Shown: in pieces, positions 17,806 through 24,795 of the stretch
How the letters are laid out: each line of letters starts with the position of its first letter
How positions within the stretch are numbered: position 1 is the stretch's first letter
Assembly: GCF_009935905.1 (NCBI RefSeq)
Contig: NZ_PREX01000004.1
Location: 49,085 to 113,084, forward strand
From: Alkalibacterium sp. MB6
GTDB taxonomy: Bacteria; Bacillota; Bacilli; Lactobacillales; Carnobacteriaceae_A
Length of the DNA stretch: 64,000 nt
Direction: 5' to 3'
Program-made: the position numbers and the translations under genes
Notes under the pieces: model-generated
What the model saw: only the letters and a program-made list of their open reading frames with translations
Database searches by the model: none
What the model was told of the DNA's origin: nothing

Positions 17806-18069
17806 ATGAACACACTAAAAAAACGATTTATATATGTCCTTCAAATGCCTACTGAATCTAGAGAATTATTTATTAGAGATAATGAAATCATCGAGAATGC
17901 AGATGGCGAACTGGATTGCCCTTTAGACAGCATTTTGAAACGATACCACTTGGAGTGGGATGATTTGTTTCGTATGAATGTTGGGACAGTTTTTTTACTA
18001 CAAGAAGATATCGAAGAAAGAAAAGTCATTAGGTCCATATCCTTTGAAAACCTTCATTATCATAGATAA
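17806..18069 (+). CDS. Hypothetical small protein
   Basis: I do not recognise this roughly 87-residue soluble protein (MNTLKKRFIYVLQMPTESRE and so on). It is acidic in the middle, with no signal peptide, membrane span or metal motif. An upstream in-frame ATG at 17779 is possible, but it has no good binding site; ATG 17806 is preceded by GAGCAGGA, which is only moderate. A TATAAT box at 17724-17729 and a small hairpin (CAACACG with CGTGTTG, about 17754-17777) lie upstream. A terminator directly after the stop supports it as a real gene. Confidence 0.6.
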   Translation: MNTLKKRFIYVLQMPTESRELFIRDNEIIENADGELDCPLDSILKRYHLEWDDLFRMNVGTVFLLQEDIEERKVIRSISFENLHYHR

Positions 18070-18098
18070 GAGTAAACGTGATACGTATATAAACTAAA

Positions 18099-18145
18099 AA
18101 AAACAGCGACTAGCTCCGTGAAGAGCCTTAGTCGCTGTTTTCTTT
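18099..18145. terminator. Bidirectional terminator
   Basis: AAACAGCGACTAGCTC pairs with GAGCCTTAGTCGCTGTTT (one bulge). A-runs on the left and T-runs on the right let it serve both the 17806 gene and the minus-strand 18144 gene. Confidence 0.9.
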
Positions 18146-18386
18146 ATTCTTTTGTATCTGATTGATTAAAGTCTTCTTTAAGCTTGGCTAAATCATCCAT
18201 ACTGTCCGTATTGAAGCTCATAAAATCATCTTCAACTTGGTCACTTTCTTTTTCGTTTTCCGGTCTGAATCGACTAGGGTTAATGTCCTCAGGTTCGCTA
18301 TTGTTGATAAACTCATTCTTGCCATCTTCTGGTAACGACCCTAAATGTGTATCTGTGTCTGCTGTAAATTTCTTTTTATTTGCCAT
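18144..18386 (-). CDS. Hypothetical small acidic protein
   Basis: This 80-residue, very hydrophilic and acidic protein starts MANKKKFTADTDTHLGSLPE and ends DDLAKLKEDFNQSDTKE. It has no signal peptide or membrane segment and looks largely disordered. An AAGGAAGAG site lies before the ATG. It is the second gene of a two-gene unit, four bases after the stop of another small acidic protein (18391-18600). Small disordered proteins of this kind occur widely in LAB and bacilli without known function; I assign none. Confidence 0.6.
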   Translation of the reverse strand: MANKKKFTADTDTHLGSLPEDGKNEFINNSEPEDINPSRFRPENEKESDQVEDDFMSFNTDSMDDLAKLKEDFNQSDTKE

Positions 18387-18390
18387 GTTA

Positions 18391-18600
18391 TCACTCTTCC
18401 TTTTCGTCTAATTTACTCAAATCAAAAGGCTCGAAATCATCTGGATGAGTAGCTTTCTCTTTTTCTTCTTCAGACAAGTCTCTTTCTATAAGGTTCTCGT
18501 CTGGATCAGTATACTCTTTTGTTTCTTTAACACCTTTCGCTTTAATCAGGTGGTCAGCAGTATGTTGCTGGTCATGATTAAGTGACGGATTATTGTCCAT
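18391..18600 (-). CDS. Hypothetical small acidic protein
   Basis: The 69-residue protein (MDNNPSLNHDQQHTADHLIK to FDLSKLDEKEE) is acidic and hydrophilic, with no cysteine and no membrane segment. The frame is open to 18615, but that ATG overlaps the GGAGGG binding site, so ATG 18600 is preferred. It leads a tight operon with the acidic 80-residue protein downstream. The two share a DPxDxEPxD-like acidic style but no clear homology. Function unknown. Confidence 0.6.
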   Translation of the reverse strand: MDNNPSLNHDQQHTADHLIKAKGVKETKEYTDPDENLIERDLSEEEKEKATHPDDFEPFDLSKLDEKEE

Positions 18601-18738
18601 AAAGAGACCCTCCAATTATCGTTCTGATGTGTTAATTTTAGTGTAGCATAATAAAATTGTTAACGCTTATATATTGCTCATATGGTACAATAGGGATACT
18701 CATTTATTAAAATTTAGTTTTAGCGTGGAGGAAAAACA

Positions 18739-19587
18739 ATGGCATGGATTTTACTAGGCATAATCATCGCCCTACTAGTGTATTTATACATACAAAATTA
18801 TTTAATAGACATCACGAACTACACAGTGACCATACCAAAGATTGACGAAGGCTTTGTTGGAAAGAAAATTGTTCAAATAACTGATATGCATCTTCAAAAA
18901 CGGACTAATAAAGGCTTCGTGAATGCTTATTTAAGTAAAATAGAAGCCTTAGAGCCTGACTACATCATGATTACCGGAGATATCGTTCAAGCAGGTATGG
19001 ATCATTTTGACGATACGCCGCTTAGACACTTTGCAGAAGAAATAGGGAAGATTGCCCCGACATACGCCGTTACTGGCAATCACGATATCGCAAGTGCCTC
19101 CTTTGAGGTCTTGCACTCCATCTTAAACAAGTTTAATATACGTCTCCTTTTAGACGAGGCAACACTCCTCACACTAGAAGAAGACCCGTCAGCGACACTC
19201 GTTCTCATGGGCTTAGCTGAACGGCAAAATCAGGACAATTTACCAAAGCCGATGCTTCAACCGATTGAATTAACGACTTATATGGAAGGCAAGCCCAAGA
19301 TTTTAATGGCGCACCGACCAGAACATTTCGAACACTATATGGACGACAAAACGAAGATGCCTGATTTAGTGTTAAGTGGCCACAGTCATGCCGGACAAGC
19401 ACGAATACCGTTTGTTGGTGGTTTATATGCACCAGGACAAGGCTGGCTCCCCAAGTACGATTATGGTATTTTCAACTTCAGTGCAGACCGTTCAAAACGC
19501 ATGATTATTTCTAGAGGACTGGGCAATTCTTCTTTTCCATTTAGAATAAATAACCGCCCGGAAATTGTAGTCGTCACCCTGAAATAA
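18739..19587 (+). CDS. Membrane-anchored metallophosphoesterase (YkuE/YaeI-like)
   Basis: The 282-residue protein has one N-terminal membrane segment (WILLGIIIALLVYLYIQNYLI) and a calcineurin-type phosphoesterase domain. The two-metal motifs are in order: TDMHLQ (Asp49, His51), TGDIVQ (Asp81), TGNHD (Asn114, His115) and SGHSHAGQ near residue 217. The C-terminal FVGGLYAPGQGWLPKYDYG is typical of the YkuE/YaeI group, whose members act on membrane lipids or other phosphoesters. A GGAGG site lies before the ATG. It appears monocistronic. The substrate is not known. Confidence 0.88.
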   Translation: MAWILLGIIIALLVYLYIQNYLIDITNYTVTIPKIDEGFVGKKIVQITDMHLQKRTNKGFVNAYLSKIEALEPDYIMITGDIVQAGMDHFDDTPLRHFAEEIGKIAPTYAVTGNHDIASASFEVLHSILNKFNIRLLLDEATLLTLEEDPSATLVLMGLAERQNQDNLPKPMLQPIELTTYMEGKPKILMAHRPEHFEHYMDDKTKMPDLVLSGHSHAGQARIPFVGGLYAPGQGWLPKYDYGIFNFSADRSKRMIISRGLGNSSFPFRINNRPEIVVVTLK

Positions 19588-19690
19588 TTTAGCTTCAATA
19601 GTGGACAGATGTTTTTGAAAAAGGTATGATGAAATGAATCAAACCAATCAATGAAAGCATTTAATCGTACGAATCAAAGGGAGTGAGCTG

Positions 19691-20011
19691 ATGGATAAAA
19701 AGGTCATTATGCTTATTTGTGCTGCAGGCATGAGTAGTACTCTGCTTGTAGAGAATATGAAAAAAGTAGCTGCAAAACGAGGCCTTGACGTGACCATTTT
19801 AGCCGTCTCAGCTCTTGAAGCCCTGCGTAAACTTGACTCTAGGCAGATTGACGTGTTGTTAGTAGGCCCACAAGTCAGGTATATGATACCAAAGTTTGAA
19901 CCCAAAGCTGCTGAAAAATCTATTCCAATTGAGTCGATTAATGAATCAGATTACCGCACGATGAATGGGGCTAATGTGCTCGACACAGCCTTGTCGCTTA
20001 TAAAGAACTAA
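19691..20011 (+). CDS. PTS lactose/cellobiose-family IIB component
   Basis: The 106-residue cytoplasmic protein begins VIMLICAAGMSSTLLVENM, where Cys10 is the phosphorylation site of the Lac-family EIIB fold (CxxGMSTS-like). IDVLLVGPQVRYM is the usual later strand. It should accept phosphate from the IIA protein encoded 24 bases downstream and pass it to a sugar bound by a IIC permease. No IIC gene is present next to it or in this window, so it must work with a permease encoded elsewhere or be regulatory. A GGGAG site precedes the ATG. Confidence 0.92.
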   Translation: MDKKVIMLICAAGMSSTLLVENMKKVAAKRGLDVTILAVSALEALRKLDSRQIDVLLVGPQVRYMIPKFEPKAAEKSIPIESINESDYRTMNGANVLDTALSLIKN

Positions 20012-20035
20012 CCGTCTGAAAAGGGGGAGTGGGAC

Positions 20036-20359
20036 ATGACAATGAATAACGATGAAACAATGGAAGTCATCATGTCATTAATCATGCATGGTGGGGATGC
20101 CAGAAGTAGTGCAATGGAGGCTATTTATGCTGCCAAAACAGGAGACTTCGATCTAGCCAAAGAGAAAATTCAAGGGGCTGATCAGTCGATAATCGAAGCA
20201 CATGAAATCCAAACAAACTTACTGAGTAATGAAGCCTCCGGTGCAGGCATTCCAGTAAATCTGTTACTTGTGCATGCCCAAGACCACTTGATGAGCGCCA
20301 TGACTTACCGAGATTTAGCCGAAGAAATGGTAGACATGTATAATAGAATGAATCAATGA
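20036..20359 (+). CDS. PTS lactose/cellobiose-family IIA component
   Basis: The 107-residue helical protein matches Lac/Cel EIIA: IMHGGDARSSAMEAIYAAK near the N-terminus and LLLVHAQDHLMSAMTYRDLA near residue 80, where His80 is the expected phosphorylation site and Asp83 is a metal-binding residue of the trimer. It follows the IIB gene in a two-gene operon closed by a strong terminator. The nearest likely enzyme partner in the window is the GH1 glucosidase at 35.2 kb, but there is no direct evidence for a link. Confidence 0.92.
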   Translation: MTMNNDETMEVIMSLIMHGGDARSSAMEAIYAAKTGDFDLAKEKIQGADQSIIEAHEIQTNLLSNEASGAGIPVNLLLVHAQDHLMSAMTYRDLAEEMVDMYNRMNQ

Positions 20360-20378
20360 AGATAATGAAGATAAGAAG

Positions 20379-20410
20379 AGCCTGCTGAGATTATTCGGCA
20401 GGCTTTTTTT
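20379..20410 (+). terminator. Terminator after the PTS IIB-IIA operon
   Basis: AGCCTGCTGA and TTCGGCAGGCT form a stem followed by seven T residues. Confidence 0.92.
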
Positions 20411-20421
20411 AGTTTAAGAAA

Positions 20422-20481
20422 GATTAGACTGTCAAGTCGAGTTTAATATCCATTCACGGCAATGACACCCACCGAGTCGCC
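20422..20481. repeat. 52-bp repeat A4 (one unit plus start of a second)
   Basis: A unit at 20422-20473 keeps the family pattern (GTCAA-CGAGTT-AATA-CCATTCACGGCAATGA), and a second GAGTCGCC start lies exactly 52 bp later at 20474. It is more diverged than arrays A1-A3. It lies 11 bases past the PTS operon terminator. Confidence 0.6.
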
Positions 20482-20558
20482 ATTATTCCCCTTAATAAGC
20501 CGATGCCGATTCCATAATAAGCGATCCTAAAAAAGATGCTAATTTTATCCGATTTCTA

Positions 20559-20587
20559 TTGTATTAGAAAGAGATTAAGTGTATAGT
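20559..20587 (+). promoter_or_regulatory. Promoter of the ABC exporter leader
   Basis: TTGTAT (20559-20564), a 17-base spacer and TATAGT (20582-20587) lie about 60 bases before the leader peptide start. The region between the boxes and the leader holds a small hairpin, CCACC-AATA-GGGTGG. Confidence 0.7.
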
Positions 20588-20649
20588 TATTTTCGATGAG
20601 AGAAAACGCCACCAATAGGGTGGTAAAAAAACGGAGAGGAGGAAATGCC

Positions 20650-20745
20650 ATGATTTCAGTCGTTACATTTCGCACTGAAAGTCATTATAAAAGCAGCCAG
20701 CCGATGAACGAAAGTCGGCTCCATTCCTCCGTGTCTAGATATTAA
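20650..20745 (+). CDS. Leader peptide of the ABC exporter operon (31 aa)
   Basis: A short frame starts at ATG 20650 behind a very strong GGAGAGGAGG site and encodes MISVVTFRTESHYKSSQPMN plus ESRLHSSVSRY. It ends at TAA 20743-20745, and a set of hairpins and a terminator follow before the ABC genes. The layout matches BmrB of B. subtilis, whose translation under ribosome-targeting antibiotics relieves termination ahead of bmrCD. The peptide sequence itself is not one I recognise. CATTCCTCCGT at 20722-20732 inside the frame is complementary to its own ribosome binding site region, so its translation is itself likely controlled. Confidence 0.75.
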   Translation: MISVVTFRTESHYKSSQPMNESRLHSSVSRY

Positions 20746-20784
20746 GTGCGTTCCTTTTTTTTGCATGCCATAAAAAGAACACAT

Positions 20785-20822
20785 GAACAGTCTATCGCCT
20801 TGGGGATAGACTGTCTTTTTTT
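20785..20822 (+). terminator. Attenuator terminator upstream of the ABC exporter genes
   Basis: GAACAGTCTATC and GGATAGACTGTC form an 11-bp stem followed by seven T residues, 40 bases after the leader stop codon and 55 bases before the first ABC gene. A competing hairpin (GTTCC-T-run with AAAAAGAAC, 20750-20780) abuts it. Confidence 0.85.
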
Positions 20823-20876
20823 ACCTAAAAATGGACATGCACCAAAAGAATGCAAGAATGAAAGGAACGATAAAAC

Positions 20877-22628
20877 ATGTTTGACGTTATATTTAAATTG
20901 AAATTTTTCTTTAAAGAAAACAAATGGCAGTACTTAATTGCATTTATTTGTTTGGCAATATCGAATGTTTTCGCCGTCTTAATTCCATTTATTATAGGCC
21001 GAATCATTGATGCCATCGTGACTGGAGAAATGAACAGTGACTTGTTACTCACTTACAGTCTCCAGTTCGGTGGCTTGGTCATACTCACCTACCTCTTAGA
21101 TTTTGTTTGGGGATATGGATTATTTGAAGGGGCCTATAAATTACAGCGCCAAATGAGAAGCGCCTTGATGCGTCATTTCTTGCGCATGCGTGCACCTTAT
21201 TTTGAAAAGTTCCGTACGGGCGACTTGATGGCACGTGGCACACAAGATATTCGTGCGCTAGCTGACACAGTCGGTTACGGTATGCTCGTTCTCATGAGTG
21301 CGACAGGATTCACCGCAACGATCGTTGTCATGATGGGGGTCACTGTCCATTGGGGCTTGACCGTCGCAGCCGTTTTACCTTTGTTACCCATGGCTTATGT
21401 CATAAAAGTTAAAGGTCAGCAAGTTGATGAAGCCTATGAAATCGCTCAGAAGTCATTCTCAACGGTCAACGATGACGTCCTCGAAATGATTGATGGCATG
21501 CGAGTGATTCGTGCTTACGTTAAGGAAGCAGACTTCATTGATAAATTCAAATCACAAACCAGTGATCTGTTGAAAAAGAATAACCGTGTATCTGAAATTT
21601 CAGCTATATTTGGACCAACGGTTAAAACATTCGAAGGCTTAAGTATCATGATTGCATTAACCTATGGATCCGTTCTTGTCGTTCGAGGCATCCTATCAGT
21701 AGGAGACATCGTCGCTTTTCAAATGTATTTGGGCATGATGATTTGGCCAATTATTTCTGTATCTGAATTGGTACTTATCTTAAGACAAGGGAGTGCCTCC
21801 ATGCGTCGTGTGGAAGAAATTACTCATGCCACAGACGGCCTGGATTTGAAAGGAACAGAAGAAGCGAAAACAGCAGACAACTTTGTCTTCGATGAGTTCA
21901 CATTTAAATACGGTGGCAGCGAAATAACGAATTTAGACAACATTCAATTAACTCTTCCAAAAGGAAAAATGTTGGGCATTGTAGGCAAGACTGGCTCAGG
22001 TAAAACCACTCTCATCCGCCAGTTATTAAATCAATTCCCAACAGGATCTGGTGTCTTTAATATGGGCACGCGTTCGTATGCTGATTACCAAGACCCATCC
22101 TTAAGACGACTCATCGGTTACGTGCCACAAGACCATGTGTTATTTAGTCGAAGCGTGAGAGACAATATTGCTTTTGGTAAAAGCGACGCGACTGATGAGG
22201 ACATTTTAACAAGTATTCGACTCGCTTCATTTGAAGACGATTTAAAAAATATGGACAAAGGACTCGACACCATGATTGGTGAAAAAGGAGTTTCCATTTC
22301 CGGGGGGCAAAAGCAGCGTATTTCAATTGCGCGTGCTTTAATCAAGAATCCAGAAGTCTTAATTTTAGACGACTCTTTGTCTGCAGTGGACGCCAAAACA
22401 GAGCAAAACATTATTGGTAATATTCGTCAGGTGCGTGACGGGAAAACAACCATTATTTCAACTCACCGACTATCTGCTGTTAAAGAAGCCGATGAGATTA
22501 TCGTCTTGGACAACGGGAAGATTGTTGAAAGAGGGACTCATGACGAATTAGTCAATGACCAAGGATGGTATTACGACCAGTTCTCCAAACAAGAAATTAA
22601 AGACATCACTCAAGGAGGCGATGAATAA
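20877..22628 (+). CDS. Heterodimeric ABC exporter half, degenerate-site subunit (BmrC/LmrC type)
   Basis: The 583-residue protein has six N-terminal membrane helices (to about residue 320) and one ATPase domain. Walker A is GKTGSGKTT, the signature is ISGGQKQR, and Walker B reads ILDDSLSAVDAKTE, with Asp where the catalytic Glu should be. This Asp is the mark of the degenerate-site subunit in heterodimeric multidrug exporters such as BmrCD, LmrCD and TM287/288. Its stop codon directly abuts the start of the partner gene. A leader peptide and attenuator precede it, consistent with induction by translation-inhibiting drugs. The drug range is not visible in the sequence. Confidence 0.9.
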   Translation: MFDVIFKLKFFFKENKWQYLIAFICLAISNVFAVLIPFIIGRIIDAIVTGEMNSDLLLTYSLQFGGLVILTYLLDFVWGYGLFEGAYKLQRQMRSALMRHFLRMRAPYFEKFRTGDLMARGTQDIRALADTVGYGMLVLMSATGFTATIVVMMGVTVHWGLTVAAVLPLLPMAYVIKVKGQQVDEAYEIAQKSFSTVNDDVLEMIDGMRVIRAYVKEADFIDKFKSQTSDLLKKNNRVSEISAIFGPTVKTFEGLSIMIALTYGSVLVVRGILSVGDIVAFQMYLGMMIWPIISVSELVLILRQGSASMRRVEEITHATDGLDLKGTEEAKTADNFVFDEFTFKYGGSEITNLDNIQLTLPKGKMLGIVGKTGSGKTTLIRQLLNQFPTGSGVFNMGTRSYADYQDPSLRRLIGYVPQDHVLFSRSVRDNIAFGKSDATDEDILTSIRLASFEDDLKNMDKGLDTMIGEKGVSISGGQKQRISIARALIKNPEVLILDDSLSAVDAKTEQNIIGNIRQVRDGKTTIISTHRLSAVKEADEIIVLDNGKIVERGTHDELVNDQGWYYDQFSKQEIKDITQGGDE

Positions 22629-24386
22629 ATGAAGACCGTTAAACGACTCCTATCTTATATGAAATACTTTAAAATGCACTTCACCATTGGTATCGGTTTG
22701 GTCATCTTATCGATGATTACCGACCTTGGTGCGCCTATTATCGTCCAACGGGTTATTGACCAAGTCATCACACCAGCGGCTACAAGCGGCGAAGATTACA
22801 GCAATGTATTGGTTCGGTTGATTGCCATTTATTTTGGACTAACTGTATCGACGGTTATCACACGGTATATCTCAGCTATTTACCGTATGCGTGGGGCAAA
22901 TGGAATTATAAAAGTCATTCGTGACCAGTTGTATACCCGTGTACAAGAATTGCCGATTCATTATTTTGACAATTTACCAGCAGGAAAAATTGTGGCTCGC
23001 ATCACTAACGACACGGAAAATTTAAGACAGCAATTTTACGTTGCAACAGTCGGTCAAATTTTGATCAACGTCTTTTATGTCATCGGTGCGTTTACGGCCA
23101 TTGCCTTTTTCCACACAGGTTTGGCACTCGTTTTGCTATTATTAATTCCTCTCATGTATTTCTGGAATAAGTTTTATACAAAATACGCCAGATCATTCCA
23201 CCGCGAAGAGAGAGAATTAAACTCAGATATTAATGGGAAATTAAATGAATCCATTCAAGGGATGCAAATCATTCAAGCTTTTGAACAAGAAGAGCAGATT
23301 TCAGCTGAGTTCGAGGAAACAAATGGCAAATGGTATGAGGTCATGCGCAAATACGTTATCTTAGACTCGTCCTTCCAATGGACATTCGCTGACTTTTTAA
23401 GACGCGTCTCTTTACTTTTGTTAATGATTTATTTTAGTACTCAATACATCAACGGAACGCTGGGCATTTCGGTAGGGATGCTGTACTTGTTTGGAGATTA
23501 CGTGAGTCGGCTGTATGAACCGATTAAAGGGATCATTCAGCAAATGGCCTTCGTTCAGCAAGCCATTGCAGCCGGAGACCGTGTATTTGAAATGATCGAC
23601 AGCGATCCGGAAGATAATCCGACAGACAAAATGACAGTCACTCAAGGACGAGTGGCATTTAATCAAGTGACCTTTGGATACAATGAAGACAAGGATGTGT
23701 TGAAAAACATTCAGTTTGTCGCGGAACCAGGGGAGACCGTCGCCTTAGTAGGCCATACCGGATCTGGAAAAAGTTCGATTATGAATTTGCTGTTTCGTTT
23801 CTATGACCCTCAACACGGGGAAATCACTGTAGACGGGCAAAACACGCGACTCTATTCCAGACAATCTGTCCGTGAAGAAATGGGAATCGTTTTACAGGAT
23901 CCATTCTTATTTACAGGGACGATCTATTCCAACATCACCATGGACAACCCTAAGATTTCAAAAGAAGAAGCCATACAAGCCTTGAAAGATGTGGGTGGGG
24001 AAGACCTGCTCCAAAAATTCGAAAAAGGCATCGATGAGCCAGTCGTCGAAAAAGGAAGCACCTTAAGTTCAGGTCAGCGCCAGCTGATTTCCTTTGCAAG
24101 AGCTCTGGCTTTTAATCCGAAAATCTTAATATTGGATGAAGCGACGTCATCAATCGATACGGAAACAGAAGAAATTATCCAACATGCGATGGACGTGTTG
24201 AAAAAAGGTCGAACAACCTTCATCATTGCTCACCGTTTGTCGACTATCCAACATGCCGACCAAATTTTAGTCTTGGATCAAGGAGAAATTTTGGAAAGAG
24301 GCACGCATGATACACTCTTAACAACGGATGGTGTTTATGCTGAAATGTACGAGATGCAGAAAAAAGGCCAGACGATAGCGTCATAA
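22629..24386 (+). CDS. Heterodimeric ABC exporter half, catalytic subunit (BmrD/LmrD type)
   Basis: The 585-residue partner also has six membrane helices and an ATPase domain. Walker A is GHTGSGKSS, Walker B is ILDEATSSIDTETE with the catalytic Glu, and the signature is LSSGQRQ rather than LSGGQ. Paired with the upstream protein (canonical signature, Asp in Walker B), this gives one complete and one degenerate ATP site, as in known heterodimeric exporters. The ATG follows the upstream stop with no gap, and GGAGG lies within the end of the first gene, so translation is coupled. A strong terminator follows. Confidence 0.92.
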   Translation: MKTVKRLLSYMKYFKMHFTIGIGLVILSMITDLGAPIIVQRVIDQVITPAATSGEDYSNVLVRLIAIYFGLTVSTVITRYISAIYRMRGANGIIKVIRDQLYTRVQELPIHYFDNLPAGKIVARITNDTENLRQQFYVATVGQILINVFYVIGAFTAIAFFHTGLALVLLLLIPLMYFWNKFYTKYARSFHREERELNSDINGKLNESIQGMQIIQAFEQEEQISAEFEETNGKWYEVMRKYVILDSSFQWTFADFLRRVSLLLLMIYFSTQYINGTLGISVGMLYLFGDYVSRLYEPIKGIIQQMAFVQQAIAAGDRVFEMIDSDPEDNPTDKMTVTQGRVAFNQVTFGYNEDKDVLKNIQFVAEPGETVALVGHTGSGKSSIMNLLFRFYDPQHGEITVDGQNTRLYSRQSVREEMGIVLQDPFLFTGTIYSNITMDNPKISKEEAIQALKDVGGEDLLQKFEKGIDEPVVEKGSTLSSGQRQLISFARALAFNPKILILDEATSSIDTETEEIIQHAMDVLKKGRTTFIIAHRLSTIQHADQILVLDQGEILERGTHDTLLTTDGVYAEMYEMQKKGQTIAS

Positions 24387-24391
24387 TAGAG

Positions 24392-24428
24392 AAGCAACCA
24401 TCACTGATTTAGTGATGGTTGCTTTTTT
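24392..24428 (+). terminator. Terminator after the ABC exporter operon
   Basis: AAGCAACCATCACT and AGTGATGGTTGCTT form a 14-bp perfect stem followed by a T-run. A small hairpin (GCGAC-TTGCCA-GTCGC, about 24449-24464) follows. Confidence 0.95.
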
Positions 24429-24456
24429 AAGTCAAATGCAATAAGGATGCGACTTG

Positions 24457-24645
24457 CCAGTCGCCTTAGAAGTCAGTTAATTGCCCACTCAAGTCAGCTT
24501 TTACGACTGAGTGAGCAATTAAACCGATTTAATTGACGGCTCAAATTACCTATCACGACTGAGTAAGCAATTAAACCAGTTTAATTGACGGCTCAAGTCA
24601 CCTATCACAACTGAGTGAGCAATTAAACCGGTTCAACTGATGACT
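24457..24645. repeat. 52-bp tandem palindromic repeat array A3
   Basis: Units begin at 24457 (degenerate 5' half), 24509, 24561 and 24613 (partial), each exactly 52 bp apart. The core AATTAAACCGATTTAATT is palindromic and varies in a paired way between units (CCGATTT, CCAGTTT, CCGGTTC). This array fills most of the 367-base gap between the ABC exporter and brnQ. The rest of that gap is the brnQ promoter region. Confidence 0.88.
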
Positions 24646-24734
24646 TGTGAAAATTTTCCGGCTAAAGTCGTTACATAGACCTATACTATCAAAATGCAAA
24701 GACTAAAAATTTATAAAACAATTAGGAACTCTCA

Positions 24735-24763
24735 TTGTTTATTCATTTTCAATATGCTAGGAT
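24735..24763 (+). promoter_or_regulatory. Promoter of brnQ
   Basis: TTGTTT (24735-24740), a 17-base spacer and TAGGAT (24758-24763), 33 bases before the start codon. No T-box or other long leader fits in the remaining space. Confidence 0.55.
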
Positions 24764-24795
24764 ATGAAGCATATTGAAAAAAAGGATGTGGGAAA

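Noticed and set aside
24457..24645. CRISPR array at the 24.5 kb repeats
   Set aside because: The period is made of inverted-repeat units with similar linkers, not identical repeats with unique spacers, and no cas genes are present.
24646..24795. T-box or other riboswitch ahead of brnQ
   Set aside because: After the promoter only about 30 bases remain before the start codon, too short for a T-box, and no conserved T-box sequence was found.
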